Below, one piece after another: positions 9,247 through 19,724 of a stretch of 64,000 nt of DNA (position 1 is the stretch's first letter; each line of letters starts with the position of its first letter). The notes beneath the pieces were generated by a model, which saw only the letters and a list, made by a program, of their open reading frames with translations, made no database searches and had not been told where the DNA came from. The translations under genes and the position numbers were made by a program. The DNA is from Dehalogenimonas lykanthroporepellens BL-DC-9 (lineage in GTDB: Bacteria > Chloroflexota > Dehalococcoidia > Dehalococcoidales > Dehalococcoidaceae): the NCBI GenBank assembly GCA_000143165.1, contig CP002084.1, positions 1,054,001 to 1,118,000 on the forward strand, in the 5' to 3' direction.

Positions 9247-10248
9247 TTATTCTGTTGCCGCTTCGGCGGTCTTACGCCGGGGCTTGGTTGATTCTTCCTC
9301 ATCGGAAACACCCTCTTCCTGATGGTTAAAAGACAGCCCGTTGGCCTGGAGACGTTCTTCAAGTTCATTCAGGCTTTTGAGGCCAAAATTACGAAGGCTC
9401 ATCAGTTCATCAACACCCTTGCTCAACAATTCACCAACGGTGTTGAGGCCGGCGTGGCGCAGACAGTTAAGAGAACGAACCGACAAATCCAGCTGTTCGA
9501 TGGGCATATTGTATTTTTCGTCGGGAATGGACAGTTTTTCCTGTTTCTTTTCCTGTATTATGGGCAGACTTCCTCCGATGGCGGTGAACGGCTGGAAGTG
9601 GTTAACCAGTATCGCCGCCGACTGGGCCAGTGCGTCCGTCGGCGCCAGGGTGCCGTCGGTCCAGATTCTCAGATGGAGCCGCTCATAGCTCATTTCCTGT
9701 CCCATGTGAACCGGTTCGATTTCGTAGTTGACCTTCTCAACCGGATTGAAGATGGCGTCCTGAGGGATGGTGCCGATAGCGACGTTGTCGGCCGAAGTAG
9801 CTTCAACGAAACCACGACCGACTTCGACTTCCATCTCAACATAGAGATGTGATTCGGCATCGTCCAGCGTTACCAGATACAGATCCGGATTGGCAATTTC
9901 ATATTCACTGGAAGCTTCAATATCAGCCGCAGTGACCTCCCTGGGGCCCTTGACGTCCAGTATCAGACGACCGGGACGACCAAACAGCGGTTTCAAATGC
10001 AGGTTCTTGAGATTCAGCAGGAAATCCATGGTGTCTTCCTTAGCCCCGGGCAAAGGAGAAAACTCGTGCTGAACACCCTCGATGCGCACCTGGGCCACCG
10101 CGGCGCCGCTGAGCGAACTGAGCAACACCCGTCTCAGGGCATTGCCCAGAGTGGTACCGAAACCCTTTTCCAGCGGCTCCACAGTGAAATGGGCGAAAGA
10201 CGCCCCCGATTCTTTTGTTTCAATAACGGGCTGGGCAATATCTGTCAC
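9247..10248 (-). CDS. rpoA: RNA polymerase alpha subunit
   Basis: 333 residues. The N-terminal domain contains EPLEKGFGTTLGNALRRVLLSS and directs dimerisation and core assembly. A linker leads to the C-terminal helix-hairpin-helix domain (LDLSVRSLNCLRHAGLNTVGELL and LRNFGLKSLNELEERL), which contacts upstream promoter DNA and activators. A basic tail (KPRRKTAEAATE) follows. Alpha operon position between rpsD and rplQ. Confidence 0.98.
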   Translation of the reverse strand: MTDIAQPVIETKESGASFAHFTVEPLEKGFGTTLGNALRRVLLSSLSGAAVAQVRIEGVQHEFSPLPGAKEDTMDFLLNLKNLHLKPLFGRPGRLILDVKGPREVTAADIEASSEYEIANPDLYLVTLDDAESHLYVEMEVEVGRGFVEATSADNVAIGTIPQDAIFNPVEKVNYEIEPVHMGQEMSYERLHLRIWTDGTLAPTDALAQSAAILVNHFQPFTAIGGSLPIIQEKKQEKLSIPDEKYNMPIEQLDLSVRSLNCLRHAGLNTVGELLSKGVDELMSLRNFGLKSLNELEERLQANGLSFNHQEEGVSDEEESTKPRRKTAEAATE

Positions 10249-10275
10249 AGCCTAACCTCCTTTAGAACGAACAAC

Positions 10276-10899
10276 CTAACGTGAATAGTATTCCACCGCC
10301 GCCTGAGCGTCCAGTTTCTGTTCCAGGTCGCCGGGAGTCGGCAAAGACGACACTTTGCAGACCAGGGTCTTGCGGTCAACGGACAGCCAGTCCGGTACAA
10401 CCTTGGTTTCGATGACCTCAACCACCCGCTTATAGTACCCGGTTTTACGACTCTGCTCACGGAAGGTTATTTCATCTGACTCTTTGACCAGGTATGAAGG
10501 AATATCCAGTTTCCGACCATTTACCGTAATATGACCGTGTCGCACCAGCTGTCGCGCCTGAGCGCGGGAATCGGCCAGACCGAGCCGATAAACGACATTA
10601 TCCAACCGGCGCTCCAGCAGAACGATGAAATTGTCACCGGTGACCCCGGCCAGGCGTTCGGCATCGGCGAAGACGCGACGAAACTGCCGCTCCAGCACGC
10701 CATAGGTGTAGCGAATTTTCTGCTTTTCGCGTAACTGTGTACCACGGTCGGACAACCGTCGGGGCCGGCCCAGTTGGGGACCGGGCGGCTTGGGCCGCTT
10801 GTCAAAAGTACACTTGGAAAGGCACTTGTTACCCTTGAGCATCAGTTTTTCGCCGCTACGGCGGCACTGCCGACAAACTGCTAAATAATATCTTGCCAT
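10276..10899 (-). CDS. rpsD: 30S ribosomal protein S4
   Basis: 207 residues. An N-terminal Cys pair (CRQCRRSGE) plus CLSKCTF could form a zinc site, as in C+ type S4 proteins. The S4 RNA-binding domain follows ([32 protein letters not shown]). Primary 16S rRNA-binding assembly protein. Follows rpsK by 6 nt. Confidence 0.97.
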   Translation of the reverse strand: MARYYLAVCRQCRRSGEKLMLKGNKCLSKCTFDKRPKPPGPQLGRPRRLSDRGTQLREKQKIRYTYGVLERQFRRVFADAERLAGVTGDNFIVLLERRLDNVVYRLGLADSRAQARQLVRHGHITVNGRKLDIPSYLVKESDEITFREQSRKTGYYKRVVEVIETKVVPDWLSVDRKTLVCKVSSLPTPGDLEQKLDAQAAVEYYSR

Positions 10900-10905
10900 A
10901 ATCCT

Positions 10906-11298
10906 CTATACCCGCCTTCTCTTGGGAGCCCGGCAACCGTTGTGCGGAATGGGCGTCACGTCCCGGATACCGGTGACCACCAGCCCGGATGCCTGAAGCT
11001 GACGAATAGCCGCTTCCCGCCCGGAACCGGGGCCCTTAACGAACACCTCAACCTGTCGCAATCCGCTTTCCATTGCTTTCTTGACACAGTTCTGCGCCGC
11101 CATCTGAGCGGCGTAGGGAGTGCTCTTGCGCGAACCCTTGAAGCCGGCGTTGCCGGCACTGGTGGTGGCCAGCGCGTTTCCCTGCAGGTCGGTCAGCGTG
11201 ATGATGGTGTTGTTGAAGGTGGCCTGGATAAAAGCCTTGCCAACCGGTATATTCTTCTTTTCTTTTTTCTTGACGCCCGTGCGTTTCTTGGTCGCCAT
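10906..11298 (-). CDS. rpsK: 30S ribosomal protein S11
   Basis: 130 residues. A Lys-rich start, then [20 protein letters not shown] and [13 protein letters not shown], with the conserved end [13 protein letters not shown]. Platform protein of the small subunit. Lies 34 nt after rpsM. Confidence 0.97.
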   Translation of the reverse strand: MATKKRTGVKKKEKKNIPVGKAFIQATFNNTIITLTDLQGNALATTSAGNAGFKGSRKSTPYAAQMAAQNCVKKAMESGLRQVEVFVKGPGSGREAAIRQLQASGLVVTGIRDVTPIPHNGCRAPKRRRV

Positions 11299-11332
11299 TA
11301 AAGCCTCCTAATCGGTGTAACTGACATCATAT

Positions 11333-11722
11333 TTACTTCTTGGCCATGCCGCGTTTCTGGCCGCGTCCGGCAACCGTCTTGCGCGGGCCGCGTCGTGTCC
11401 GCGCGTTGGTTTTGGTGCGCTGGCCGTGCACCGGCAGACCACGGCGATGCCTTTGCCCCCGGTAAGAGCCGATATCGGTCAAGCGCTTGACATTAAGGGT
11501 TATTTCCTTGCGCAGGTCACCTTCCACGCGGTATTCCTTATCGATAACCTCACGCAGTCTGTTGAGTTCTTCCTCGGTCAGGTCACTGACCCTGGTGGTT
11601 TTTTCAATGCTCAATCTATCCAGTATGCGGGCAGACAGAGTCGGCCCGATACCGTAAATATACGGCAGTGAATATACCACCTGTTTGTTTCTGGGAATAT
11701 CAACGCCGGCAATACGCGCCAT
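11333..11722 (-). CDS. rpsM: 30S ribosomal protein S13
   Basis: 129 residues. [15 protein letters not shown] start, helix-two-turns-helix [13 protein letters not shown], and a long basic tail [25 protein letters not shown] that reaches the P-site tRNA. Preceded by rpmJ, 9 nt upstream. Confidence 0.97.
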   Translation of the reverse strand: MARIAGVDIPRNKQVVYSLPYIYGIGPTLSARILDRLSIEKTTRVSDLTEEELNRLREVIDKEYRVEGDLRKEITLNVKRLTDIGSYRGQRHRRGLPVHGQRTKTNARTRRGPRKTVAGRGQKRGMAKK

Positions 11723-11731
11723 TTCTGCCTC

Positions 11732-11845
11732 CTAACCCTGTCTCTGTTTATGTTTGACGTTAGGGCAAATATTCCGTACCACGCCCTTGCGTCTGATTAT
11801 TCTGCATTTTTCGCATCTCGGTTTAACCGAAGCTCTGACTTTCAC
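11732..11845 (-). CDS. rpmJ: 50S ribosomal protein L36
   Basis: A 37-residue gene starting at GTG 11845 and ending at TAG 11732-11734. It reads [20 protein letters not shown] then ends VKHKQRQG. The zinc ligands C-x2-C, a later Cys and His (C-x4-H) are all present, so this is the zinc-bearing form. GGAG precedes the start. Located between infA and rpsM as usual. Confidence 0.95.
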   Translation of the reverse strand: MKVRASVKPRCEKCRIIRRKGVVRNICPNVKHKQRQG

Positions 11846-11864
11846 AATGATCTCCTTACCGTAA

Positions 11865-12086
11865 TTAGGACTTGAACCGATAGGTTACCCGACCGCGGGT
11901 CAGGTCATAAGGTGACAAAGCCACCAGTACCCGGTCGCCGGGCAGAATCCTGATATAATGCACCCTCATTTTCCCTGATATATGCGCCAGCACCTCGTGT
12001 CCGTTGGACAGTTCTACCCGGAACGTAGTATTGGGTAGCGCCTCCAGTACAGTTCCTTCAACCTCTATAGCATCTTTCTTGGGCAT
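11865..12086 (-). CDS. infA: Translation initiation factor IF-1
   Basis: 73 residues, a single S1/OB-fold domain. Seen: [24 protein letters not shown], then [19 protein letters not shown] and the conserved end [10 protein letters not shown]. Binds the ribosomal A site during initiation. Lies between map and rpmJ. Confidence 0.98.
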   Translation of the reverse strand: MPKKDAIEVEGTVLEALPNTTFRVELSNGHEVLAHISGKMRVHYIRILPGDRVLVALSPYDLTRGRVTYRFKS

Positions 12087-12100
12087 AATACGCGGTGGCT

Positions 12101-12853
12101 TTAGCCAGCTACCGTCAACACCTCCGCTTCGCCGTCGTTAATAGCTATGGTATGCTCAAAATGAGCCGACAGCTTACCGTCTCCGGTGAAAACCGTCCAG
12201 GCATCAGGGCCAACCATGGTGCGCCAGGTGCCGAGATTCAACATCGGCTCCAGCGCCAGAGTCATCCCCTTCTTCAGCAAAGCACCGCTCCCGGGCCGGC
12301 CAACATTGGGCACTGACGGATCCTCATGCATTTCCCGGCCGATACCGTGACCGGAGTATTCCCGAACCACACCGTATCCACGCGATTCGGCAAACTGCTG
12401 AATGGCGGCGCCAACGTCACCCAGTCGCCGACCTGCCCTGGCCGTGGCTATACCGGCTTCCAGCGCCGCCTGGGTATCTCTGATAAGCGCGGCCGCCGCC
12501 TCGGAAATATGACCGACACCTGATGTAATGGCGGCATCACCCTGGAAGCCTTCAACTACGGCTCCCAGATCCAGCGATACGATGTCGCCTTCCTTCAGCA
12601 CCCGGGCGCCGGGAATGCCGTGTACTATTTCTTCGTTTACCGAGACGCATAGACTGCCGGGGAAACCACGATAACCCTTGAACGAGGGAACCCCGCCCAG
12701 GGCGCGAATCATGCTTTCGGCCTGTCTATCCAGATCTATGGTTTTCATACCGGGTTTCAATTGGTCTTTCAACTCCGCCAGCACCGTACCGACTATCCGT
12801 CCGGCCCGGCGCATGCTGGCGATTTCACGTTCCGATTTAATAATTATACCCAT
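12101..12853 (-). CDS. map: Type I methionine aminopeptidase
   Basis: 250 residues. Removes the N-terminal methionine from nascent proteins. The pita-bread metal ligands lie in [18 protein letters not shown] (two Asp), [14 protein letters not shown] (His) and [10 protein letters not shown] (Glu), with a last Glu near the C-terminus. [10 protein letters not shown] holds the substrate-site His. Its start codon touches the adk stop in the secY-adk-map-infA order. Confidence 0.96.
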   Translation of the reverse strand: MGIIIKSEREIASMRRAGRIVGTVLAELKDQLKPGMKTIDLDRQAESMIRALGGVPSFKGYRGFPGSLCVSVNEEIVHGIPGARVLKEGDIVSLDLGAVVEGFQGDAAITSGVGHISEAAAALIRDTQAALEAGIATARAGRRLGDVGAAIQQFAESRGYGVVREYSGHGIGREMHEDPSVPNVGRPGSGALLKKGMTLALEPMLNLGTWRTMVGPDAWTVFTGDGKLSAHFEHTIAINDGEAEVLTVAG

Positions 12854-13497
12854 CAGGCCAGTCCCAGTTCCCCTGTGATACGGGAGGTGATGTCTTCGAC
12901 TTTTCCAAGCCCGTCCACCCGTCTCAGAACGCCCAGACCGAAGTAGTATTCGATAAGCGGCGCAGTTTCCCGAAAATATACTTCCAGCCTATTCCGGACC
13001 GTCTCCGGGGTATCGTCAGGCCGCTGATACAGCTCACCGCCGCATTTACGGCAAGCGGCCGAAGCCTCACGATCAGCGCCGGCGTAAGTGGCCTGACACG
13101 ACCGGCATACCCACCGGTCAGACAAGCGCCTTTCCAACTCTTCCCTGGGCACCTCAATATACACGGCCCGGTCGACCTGCTGTCCCTGCGCGCTCAAAGC
13201 CTGACTCAACGCTTCGGCCTGGGCCAGGGTACGGGGAAAACCATCAAGGATTACCCCTTTTACGCTTTCCAGTTCGCCGATTCGGCGAAGTACCATATTC
13301 ACCGTAACCTCGTCGGGTACCAGTTGCCCCTGCTCCAGATAGGATTTCACCTGCCGGCCAAGGTCATCGTTTTTTTCGATGGCTTTCCGAAACAGGTCGC
13401 CGGAAGCCAGATGAGCCAGATTGCCCATTTCAGCCACTAGTGCCGCCTGTGTACCCTTACCGGCGCCGGGAGCGCCCAGAAAAACTACATTATACAT
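12853..13497 (-). CDS. adk: Adenylate kinase
   Basis: 214 residues, the long LID form. Interconverts ATP + AMP and 2 ADP. P-loop FLGAPGAGKGTQA, then the conserved GVILDGFPRTLAQAEAL. The LID carries two Cys pairs (CRSCQ and CRKCGG), implying a structural zinc as in Gram-positive and thermophile enzymes. Follows secY by 9 nt and overlaps map by 1 nt. Confidence 0.97.
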   Translation of the reverse strand: MYNVVFLGAPGAGKGTQAALVAEMGNLAHLASGDLFRKAIEKNDDLGRQVKSYLEQGQLVPDEVTVNMVLRRIGELESVKGVILDGFPRTLAQAEALSQALSAQGQQVDRAVYIEVPREELERRLSDRWVCRSCQATYAGADREASAACRKCGGELYQRPDDTPETVRNRLEVYFRETAPLIEYYFGLGVLRRVDGLGKVEDITSRITGELGLA

Positions 13498-13506
13498 GAA
13501 TATGCC

Positions 13507-14823
13507 TTACTTGATAAAGCCTTCATAGCGTCGCATTACCAGCTGGGCTTCCAACTGCTTCATGGTGTCTAGCACCACACCAACCACGATCAACATACCG
13601 AAACTGGACAACTGAAGTGTCTGAATAGAGGTTATTTCCCGGGCGAAGAACGGCATGACCGCCACAGTAGCCAGGAACAAGGCACCGGCCCATGTAATGT
13701 TACGGATAACCCCGTTAAGATAAGTGGAAGTCTGTTTGCCGGGACGTATCCCGGGTATGAACCCGCCTTGTTTCTGCAGGGTACCGGGCAAATCCTGTTG
13801 TTGGAAGACAATCATAGTATAGAAGAAAGCAAAGGCAACTGTCAGCAGGAAGAACATACCCCAGTAGAACAGCCCGATGGGAAGCTCGGCGCTGGGACTG
13901 AACCAGTTGACTATGGTGTTGGCGAAATTGGGATCATTGCCGACAGGAGCGGCGAAATAGCTGGCTACCGTACCGGGGAAAATGATCAGCGCTGAAGCGA
14001 AAGTAAGCGGAATCATGCCCGCGGTGTTGACGCGCAGGGGGATATGAGAAGCACCACTCTGCCGGTACATCCGGCCGCTTTTGATGACCGTTTTGGCGTA
14101 CTGGACAGGCACCCGCCGATGCGCCTCGGTGAATATGACGATAAGAACCGTTGTCGCCAAAGCTATCAGGGCGTAAACCGCCAGCCCAAGGAACTGTTCC
14201 TGAGCCAGGAAGCCCTGCCCGATGAGTTCCGGCAAACCGGCGACGATACCAGCGAATATTATGATGGAAACGCCGTTGCCGATACCGTACTGGGTAATCT
14301 GCTCACCCAACCACACCAGGAATAGCGTGCCGGCGGTAAGCGATACGATTATAGCCGCGGTGACCAGCGGTTCCGAGGCGGCCACCACCCCCTCGCGCTG
14401 AAGAAGAACCAGTTGACCCCATCCGCCCATGGCTGCCAGCGGCACCGTAATCCAGTGAGTTATCATATTAATCCGATTGCGTCCACTTTCGCCTTCCTGA
14501 GAAAGCCGCTGTAAAAAAGGGATTACCGGAGTCATCAGCGTCATAACGATGCTGGCGGTGATATAAGGATACACACCCAGCGCCACCAGGGAGAAATTGC
14601 GCAGGGCACCGCCGGAAAAGATATCAAGCATGCCCAGCACAGCGTTGGACCCCATCAGGTCGCTCAAGGCTTGAGAGTCAACGCCGGGCATTGGTACATG
14701 GGCGATGAACCGGAAAGCCACCAGAATACCGAGAGTAATCAGAATGCGCCGCCGGAGATCCGGCAGGCTGAAGGCATCCATCATCGCCTGCAGTAGTTTG
14801 GGGCGGCTCGATTTCTCGGCCAT
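13507..14823 (-). CDS. secY: Protein translocase subunit SecY
   Basis: 438 residues, about ten transmembrane helices. The plug/pore region MPGVDSQALSDLMG, TM segments GALRNFSLVALGVYPYITASI and the cytoplasmic loop HRRVPVQYAK are diagnostic. A late loop (GFIPGIRPGKQTSTYL) interacts with SecA and the ribosome in known systems. Inner-membrane channel. In the spc operon, 1 nt after rplO. Confidence 0.97.
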   Translation of the reverse strand: MAEKSSRPKLLQAMMDAFSLPDLRRRILITLGILVAFRFIAHVPMPGVDSQALSDLMGSNAVLGMLDIFSGGALRNFSLVALGVYPYITASIVMTLMTPVIPFLQRLSQEGESGRNRINMITHWITVPLAAMGGWGQLVLLQREGVVAASEPLVTAAIIVSLTAGTLFLVWLGEQITQYGIGNGVSIIIFAGIVAGLPELIGQGFLAQEQFLGLAVYALIALATTVLIVIFTEAHRRVPVQYAKTVIKSGRMYRQSGASHIPLRVNTAGMIPLTFASALIIFPGTVASYFAAPVGNDPNFANTIVNWFSPSAELPIGLFYWGMFFLLTVAFAFFYTMIVFQQQDLPGTLQKQGGFIPGIRPGKQTSTYLNGVIRNITWAGALFLATVAVMPFFAREITSIQTLQLSSFGMLIVVGVVLDTMKQLEAQLVMRRYEGFIK

Positions 14824-14824
14824 A

Positions 14825-15268
14825 TCAGATTACCTCTGCCTTGCCGCCGGCAGTTTCGATCTTACTTCTGGCGGCGACGGTGAAAGCGTTGGCCTTGACC
14901 ACCAGGGCCCGGTCTATTTCGCCATCAGCCAGTATCTTTACCGGCGACTTGGTATTTCTTATCAGGTTCCTGGCCGCCAGCAGTTCCGGGGTAATCTCGG
15001 TGTCGGCCTCAAATGAATTAAGGTCGCCCACGTTAACAACGGCATACTCGACCCTGAAAGGATTGACAAAACCTCGCTTCTGCGGCAGTTTCTTAATCAG
15101 GGGGTTCTGCCCACCTTCGAAACCAGGGCGGACACCACCACCGGCGCGAGCCTTCTGGCCTTTCAAACCTTTACCGGAATAAGTGCCATGACCGCTGGCA
15201 TCGCCGCGGCCGATACGCTTGCGTTCCTTGCGGGCGCCCGGTGAAGGAAACAATTCATGTTCTTTCAT
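14825..15268 (-). CDS. rplO: 50S ribosomal protein L15
   Basis: 147 residues. Glycine/basic N-terminal extension ([24 protein letters not shown]) typical of L15, then the globular domain. Its ATG shares one base with the rpmD stop (TAATG), suggesting coupled translation. Confidence 0.97.
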   Translation of the reverse strand: MKEHELFPSPGARKERKRIGRGDASGHGTYSGKGLKGQKARAGGGVRPGFEGGQNPLIKKLPQKRGFVNPFRVEYAVVNVGDLNSFEADTEITPELLAARNLIRNTKSPVKILADGEIDRALVVKANAFTVAARSKIETAGGKAEVI

Positions 15269-15450
15269 TATTCTGCCTCCGCCACTTCGACGAGATGTCT
15301 GACTTTCTGAATCATGCCCCGAACGGATTGGCTGTCCTGATGCACCACTGTCTGGCGCAATCTTTTGAGACCGAGGGAGGCGATTGTCGCCTTCTGGTCA
15401 GCCCGGTAGCCGATATCGCTTTTAACCCAGGTAACTGCGATCTTAGCCAT
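15268..15450 (-). CDS. rpmD: 50S ribosomal protein L30
   Basis: 60 residues from ATG 15450 ([20 protein letters not shown]), the usual short bacterial L30. The longer frame upstream lies inside rpsE and is not used. Contains [29 protein letters not shown]. Overlaps the end of rpsE by 8 nt. Confidence 0.94.
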   Translation of the reverse strand: MAKIAVTWVKSDIGYRADQKATIASLGLKRLRQTVVHQDSQSVRGMIQKVRHLVEVAEAE

Positions 15451-15967
15451 TGGAAACCTCCTGAACCGTCTCGCCGTGGCGTCGCGCTCGACCGGCACGG
15501 GGGTCCTTGACCCGGGACAGGGCTTCAACGGTCGCCCGGGCGACATTGGTCTTATTGGCAGAGCCCAGCGATTTGGTCAGAACATCCTTGATACCGGCTG
15601 TTTCCATAACCGCTCTTACACTGCCGCCGGCTATAATACCGGTACCCGGGGCCGCCGGCTTGATGAAAACCTCGGCGCCGCCGTAACGGACTCTCATTTC
15701 GTGATGGATGGTATGGCCTTTCATGTCAACCTTAATCAGGTTCTTCTTGGCCGTAGCGCTGGCCTTGGCGATCGCTACCGGCACTTCCTTGGCCTTGCCC
15801 AGCCCAACTCCGACATGCCCGGCCCCATCACCGGTCACCACCAGGGCGGAAAACGCCATGCGCTTACCACCCTTAACCACTTTGGTTACCCGGTTGATGT
15901 AAATGAGCTTATCATTCAGCACCAGTTCTTCCGGGTCTATTTTTGAAATAACTTCTTTAGTAGCCAC
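15443..15967 (-). CDS. rpsE: 30S ribosomal protein S5
   Basis: 174 residues. Double-stranded-RNA-binding-like N-terminal domain ([21 protein letters not shown]) and the C-terminal S5 domain ([26 protein letters not shown]). Involved in decoding fidelity. Follows rplR by 8 nt in the spc cluster. Confidence 0.97.
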   Translation of the reverse strand: MATKEVISKIDPEELVLNDKLIYINRVTKVVKGGKRMAFSALVVTGDGAGHVGVGLGKAKEVPVAIAKASATAKKNLIKVDMKGHTIHHEMRVRYGGAEVFIKPAAPGTGIIAGGSVRAVMETAGIKDVLTKSLGSANKTNVARATVEALSRVKDPRAGRARRHGETVQEVSNG

Positions 15968-15975
15968 ATAGCCTC

Positions 15976-16338
15976 CTAGAACGACAATCCAGCCGCGCGA
16001 GCGGCCTCCGCCAGGGCTTTAACCCGGCCGTGATATTTAAAACCGCCGCGATCGAATACAACTTCCTTGATACCGGCATCCTGGGCGCGCCGGGCGATGG
16101 CCGTGCCGACCAGTTCAGCTTGAGATATCTTGGTACCGTTGGCTTGTTCCTTGAGTTCAGCGTCCAGCGTGGAGGCCTGAACCAGGGTCATTCCCCGGCT
16201 GTCATCGATAACTTGAGCGTAGATATGCTCCAGTGAACGAAAGACGCACAGCCGCGGACACGCTGTGGTGCCTTCCAGCTTCTTACGAAGCCGAATGTGC
16301 CGCAATTTGCGGGCATAACGTGAATCGGTGCCTGCCAT
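15976..16338 (-). CDS. rplR: 50S ribosomal protein L18
   Basis: 120 residues. Basic N-terminus ([21 protein letters not shown]), then [15 protein letters not shown] and the end [22 protein letters not shown]. Binds 5S rRNA. Its ATG overlaps the rplF TAA by one base. Confidence 0.97.
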   Translation of the reverse strand: MAGTDSRYARKLRHIRLRKKLEGTTACPRLCVFRSLEHIYAQVIDDSRGMTLVQASTLDAELKEQANGTKISQAELVGTAIARRAQDAGIKEVVFDRGGFKYHGRVKALAEAARAAGLSF

Positions 16339-16886
16339 TATTTACCCGCCTTTCCGACCGCTTTACCGGGCTTGAGCTTTATAACCTCACCAGCGTAACG
16401 GATGCCTTTGCCTTTATACGAATCAGGTTTGCGCACACTCCGAATTTCAGCGGCGACCTGACCGACTTTTTGTTTATCTATACCTGAAACCTTGAGTTTG
16501 GTCGGGGTCTCGACGGTAAAAGTCACCCCATCGACCGCCGGAATCTCAACTACATGAGAGTAACCCACCCGAAGAATGAGTTTTTCACCGGCCTTTTCAG
16601 CCTTGAAACCAACGCCGACAATATCAAGCCCCTTTTCATAACCGTCACTGACGCCTTTGACCATATTGGCCAGAAGCGACCGTGTCAATCCATGCATGGC
16701 TCGATGCGCAGGAGCGTCGGAAGGCCTTTCAACCACCAGTTTGCCATCTTCTTCTTTGATTATCATCACCGGGTCAAAGGAGCGTTTTAATTCACCTTTC
16801 GGTCCGCTCACGGTTACACCGCTGTCTGCGATGGTCACCTTGACCCCCTGTGGCAACGCCACCGGCAATTTCCCAATTCGTGACAT
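16338..16886 (-). CDS. rplF: 50S ribosomal protein L6
   Basis: 182 residues, two repeated L6 domains. [17 protein letters not shown] start and the signature [16 protein letters not shown] near the C-terminus. Lies near the GTPase centre of the large subunit. Follows rpsH by 18 nt. Confidence 0.97.
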   Translation of the reverse strand: MSRIGKLPVALPQGVKVTIADSGVTVSGPKGELKRSFDPVMIIKEEDGKLVVERPSDAPAHRAMHGLTRSLLANMVKGVSDGYEKGLDIVGVGFKAEKAGEKLILRVGYSHVVEIPAVDGVTFTVETPTKLKVSGIDKQKVGQVAAEIRSVRKPDSYKGKGIRYAGEVIKLKPGKAVGKAGK

Positions 16887-16904
16887 CGTATTATCCTCGA
16901 CTCT

Positions 16905-17297
16905 TTACCAGACTTTCAATAGCAATTCGCCGCCGACTCCCTGCCGCCAGGCCTGGTAGCCGGTCATCACACCGCGTGAGGTGGACACCACAGCAACACC
17001 CAGACCGCCGTATACACGAGGTATTTCGCCCCGTTGAACGTATATCCGCAGACCCGGCTTGGAAATACGCTCCAGACCGTTAACCATCGGGACGCCTTTT
17101 TCATCATACCGCAAAGCGATTTTAATCTGTCGCTTGGGCTTGTCGCCAACAACTTCAAAGCCGGAGATGAACCCTTCCTGCTTCAGTAACCGGGCAATAT
17201 TTTGCTTGATCCGTGATTCCGGAATCAAAGTAACTTCATGGCCGGCCATAGTGGCGTTACGAATCCGTGTGAGCATATCGGCAATTGGATCAGTCAT
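16905..17297 (-). CDS. rpsH: 30S ribosomal protein S8
   Basis: 130 residues from ATG 17297 ([20 protein letters not shown]), the family start. An upstream in-frame ATG at 17321 adds eight atypical residues. Ends with [22 protein letters not shown]. Binds 16S rRNA and, in E. coli, represses the spc operon. The 42-nt gap to rpsN is the largest in the array. Confidence 0.96.
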   Translation of the reverse strand: MTDPIADMLTRIRNATMAGHEVTLIPESRIKQNIARLLKQEGFISGFEVVGDKPKRQIKIALRYDEKGVPMVNGLERISKPGLRIYVQRGEIPRVYGGLGVAVVSTSRGVMTGYQAWRQGVGGELLLKVW

Positions 17298-17339
17298 TCC
17301 AATCCCCCTGAATTTATACAATCATAAATATTTTTCATT

Positions 17340-17525
17340 TTACCAGCTCGACTTCCTGACCCCGGGAATATTGCCCTGAAGGGCCAATTCCCGGAAACAT
17401 ACGCGACAGATTCCGAACTGCCGCATGTAACCCCGCGGCCGCCCGCATTTCAGACAGCGGTTATGCTGTTGCACCGGGTATTTCGGCGTTCGGCGCGATT
17501 TGGCGATTTTAGATGTTTTAGCCAT
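17340..17525 (-). CDS. rpsN: 30S ribosomal protein S14, zinc-binding type
   Basis: 61 residues, the short S14 form. Four cysteines in [20 protein letters not shown] form the C-x2-C-x12-C-x2-C zinc site. Conserved position between rplE and rpsH. Confidence 0.96.
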   Translation of the reverse strand: MAKTSKIAKSRRTPKYPVQQHNRCLKCGRPRGYMRQFGICRVCFRELALQGNIPGVRKSSW

Positions 17526-17534
17526 ATTTGTCCC

Positions 17535-18080
17535 CTATTCCTTCGCAAACGGCATCCCGATACCCTCGAGCAGGGTACGGCTTTCCGCATCAGTCTTGGC
17601 GGTTGTTACGATACAAACTTCGAGTCCGCGTATTTTATCGATTTTGGAAAAATCAATCTCCGGGAAAACGGAGTGTTCCTTCAGCCCCAGAGCATAGTTC
17701 CCTCGACCATCGAAAGCATCCTGGGGCACGCCCTGGAAATCCCGCAGTCGCGGTAATACGACACTGATAAGCTTATCCAGAAAGTTGTACATATTATTGC
17801 CCCGCAGGGTTACCTTAAGACCGACCGGCATGCCTTCCCTCAGTTTGAAGTTGGCGATGCTTCGCTTGGATCGGGTAATCACCGGGTGCTGACCGGCGAT
17901 GGCCGCCAGATCTTCCTGTACGGTTTCCACCACTTTGGGATTGGAGGATGCCTCCTTACCGACACCGACATTGATAACGACCTTGGTCAACCGCGGCACT
18001 TCCATGATATTGCGATAACCATAAGCTTCCGTGAGCCTGGTTACCGTTTCATTGAGATACTTTTCTCTGAGTCCAGCCAT
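17535..18080 (-). CDS. rplE: 50S ribosomal protein L5
   Basis: 181 residues from ATG 18080 ([13 protein letters not shown]). A TTG three codons upstream lies inside rplX and is less likely. Contains [14 protein letters not shown] and the conserved [12 protein letters not shown] loop. Binds 5S rRNA and contacts P-site tRNA. Starts 1 nt after the rplX stop. Confidence 0.95.
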   Translation of the reverse strand: MAGLREKYLNETVTRLTEAYGYRNIMEVPRLTKVVINVGVGKEASSNPKVVETVQEDLAAIAGQHPVITRSKRSIANFKLREGMPVGLKVTLRGNNMYNFLDKLISVVLPRLRDFQGVPQDAFDGRGNYALGLKEHSVFPEIDFSKIDKIRGLEVCIVTTAKTDAESRTLLEGIGMPFAKE

Positions 18081-18081
18081 A

Positions 18082-18390
18082 TCAGTCAATTACCTCGCCA
18101 CAGGATTTACAGAAGCGCACCTTTTTCCCGTCGGCCAGGGTCCGTTTGCCCAATCTGGCGGGCTTGCTACACTTGCTGCACAGTAGCATCAGATTGGATG
18201 CGTGAATGGGAGCTTCGCGTTCGATTATGCCGGCCTGCCGTGCCTGAGCCCGGGGCCGGGCGTGCTTCTTGACCATATTCACGCCTTCAACCATCACCCG
18301 GTCTTCCGACGTCACCTGGCGTACCTTGCCGCTTTTACCGCGATCCTTGCCGGCAATCACCAGTACATTATCATCTTTCTTGATTTTCAT
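18082..18390 (-). CDS. rplX: 50S ribosomal protein L24
   Basis: 102 residues. N-terminal KOW motif ([18 protein letters not shown]), then the L24 core [12 protein letters not shown]. The C-terminal half has CSKC and CKSCGE pairs that form a zinc ribbon, common outside Proteobacteria. Assembly initiator of the large subunit. Confidence 0.96.
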   Translation of the reverse strand: MKIKKDDNVLVIAGKDRGKSGKVRQVTSEDRVMVEGVNMVKKHARPRAQARQAGIIEREAPIHASNLMLLCSKCSKPARLGKRTLADGKKVRFCKSCGEVID

Positions 18391-18396
18391 ATTGCC

Positions 18397-18765
18397 TCAC
18401 AATACCTCGGGAGCCAGCGATACGATTTTCAGAAACTTCTTGTCCCGCAGTTCCCTGGCCACCGGGCCAAAAATGCGCGTACCCCGCGGCTCATTCTTGT
18501 CATTGATGACTACGGCGGCGTTCTCATCGAACTTGATATACGATCCATCGGACCGTCGCAGAGGAGCAACCTGCCGCACCACCACCGCCTTGACGACACT
18601 ACCTTCCTTGATAGCGGCATCGGGCGCAGCACGTTTGACGGAGCAAACGATAACGTCGCCGATACGAGCCCGCAATTTTCGCGAACCCCCGAGAACGTTA
18701 ATGCACATCAGCGATTTGATACCGGTGTTGTCAGCCGCTTTCAGACGGGTATATGATTGTATCAT
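18397..18765 (-). CDS. rplN: 50S ribosomal protein L14
   Basis: 122 residues, the standard length. [21 protein letters not shown] start and [20 protein letters not shown] core. Located at the subunit interface, where RsfS (also in this window) binds in known systems. Immediately follows rpsQ. Confidence 0.97.
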   Translation of the reverse strand: MIQSYTRLKAADNTGIKSLMCINVLGGSRKLRARIGDVIVCSVKRAAPDAAIKEGSVVKAVVVRQVAPLRRSDGSYIKFDENAAVVINDKNEPRGTRIFGPVARELRDKKFLKIVSLAPEVL

Positions 18766-19056
18766 TTAGGTTGTCTCCTTCAATTCCGCCGATTCAGCCA
18801 CTTCACCCCGACTCAATATTTGGCCCAGACGCCAGTGCTTGGTACTGGATAGAGGGCGGGTCGGAATGATCTCAACGGTATCTCCGTAGGCCGCTTCGCC
18901 CTTTTCATCATGAACCTTATACTTCTTGACCACCTTATAGGATTTCTTGTAAATGGGATGCTGACGGCGGGTTTCGATAGCCACCACAATGGTCTTGTTC
19001 ATTTTATCGGAAACTACCCGCCCGACGGATTTCTTAACTTTACGAGCCTGTTCCAT
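18766..19056 (-). CDS. rpsQ: 30S ribosomal protein S17
   Basis: 96 residues, OB fold. KSVGRVVSDKMNKTIVVAIE and KKYKVHDEKGEAAYGDTVEIIPTRPLS split over the two halves are diagnostic. Slightly longer C-terminus than E. coli. Follows rpmC by 9 nt. Confidence 0.96.
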   Translation of the reverse strand: MEQARKVKKSVGRVVSDKMNKTIVVAIETRRQHPIYKKSYKVVKKYKVHDEKGEAAYGDTVEIIPTRPLSSTKHWRLGQILSRGEVAESAELKETT

Positions 19057-19065
19057 GATTCTTTC

Positions 19066-19263
19066 CTACCTTATTCCCAAAGTGCGTTCCCGGAGAACAG
19101 TCTTGAACCGGGCGATATTCTTCTTGAGTCGCGGCAATTCGCGATGATTCTGCAACTGTTTGGTAGCCAGTTTAAACCGGGTATCCATCAACTCGCGATA
19201 AGCGCTGTCAAGCTGTTTCTGGATTTCTTCTCCGGACAGAGATCGGATTTCTTCTATCTTCAT
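19066..19263 (-). CDS. rpmC: 50S ribosomal protein L29
   Basis: 65 residues, all helical. MKIEEIRSLSGEEIQKQLDS and the signature KNIARFKTVLRER. Located at the nascent-peptide tunnel exit. Two bases after the rplP stop. Confidence 0.96.
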   Translation of the reverse strand: MKIEEIRSLSGEEIQKQLDSAYRELMDTRFKLATKQLQNHRELPRLKKNIARFKTVLRERTLGIR

Positions 19264-19265
19264 TA

Positions 19266-19703
19266 TTAAGCTACCTCCTCAACAGCCGCCGCTTCAGCTT
19301 CCTTGACTACGAACTTTGTCTGCAGAGGCAGTTTGTGAGAGGCCAGACGCATGGCCTCCCGGGCGACTTCTTCAGCCACCCCGGTCATCTCGAACATCAT
19401 CCGCCCTCGCTTAACCACGGCTATCCAATGGTCAGGCGAACCTTTGCCGGAACCCATACGGGTTTCAGCCGGTTTCTTGGTCACCGGATGATCCGGGAAT
19501 ATCCGGATCCATATCTTACCGCCTCTTTTAATGTAACGGGTCATAGCTCGCCGGGCGGCCTCAATCTGACGGGAGGTAACCCAGGCAGTGGATGTAGCCT
19601 GCATACCGTAATCGCCGAAATCCAGCTTGTTACCGGCCTGCGCCTCTCCGTGGCGATGACCTTTATGACTCTTGCGAAATTTTACTCTTTTTGGTTGCTG
19701 CAT
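19266..19703 (-). CDS. rplP: 50S ribosomal protein L16
   Basis: 145 residues. Starts [19 protein letters not shown] and contains [21 protein letters not shown] and [18 protein letters not shown]. Near the peptidyl-transferase centre. Standard S10-cluster position after rpsC. Confidence 0.97.
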   Translation of the reverse strand: MQQPKRVKFRKSHKGHRHGEAQAGNKLDFGDYGMQATSTAWVTSRQIEAARRAMTRYIKRGGKIWIRIFPDHPVTKKPAETRMGSGKGSPDHWIAVVKRGRMMFEMTGVAEEVAREAMRLASHKLPLQTKFVVKEAEAAAVEEVA

Positions 19704-19724
19704 GGTTTTCCTCTAAGCCCTCAA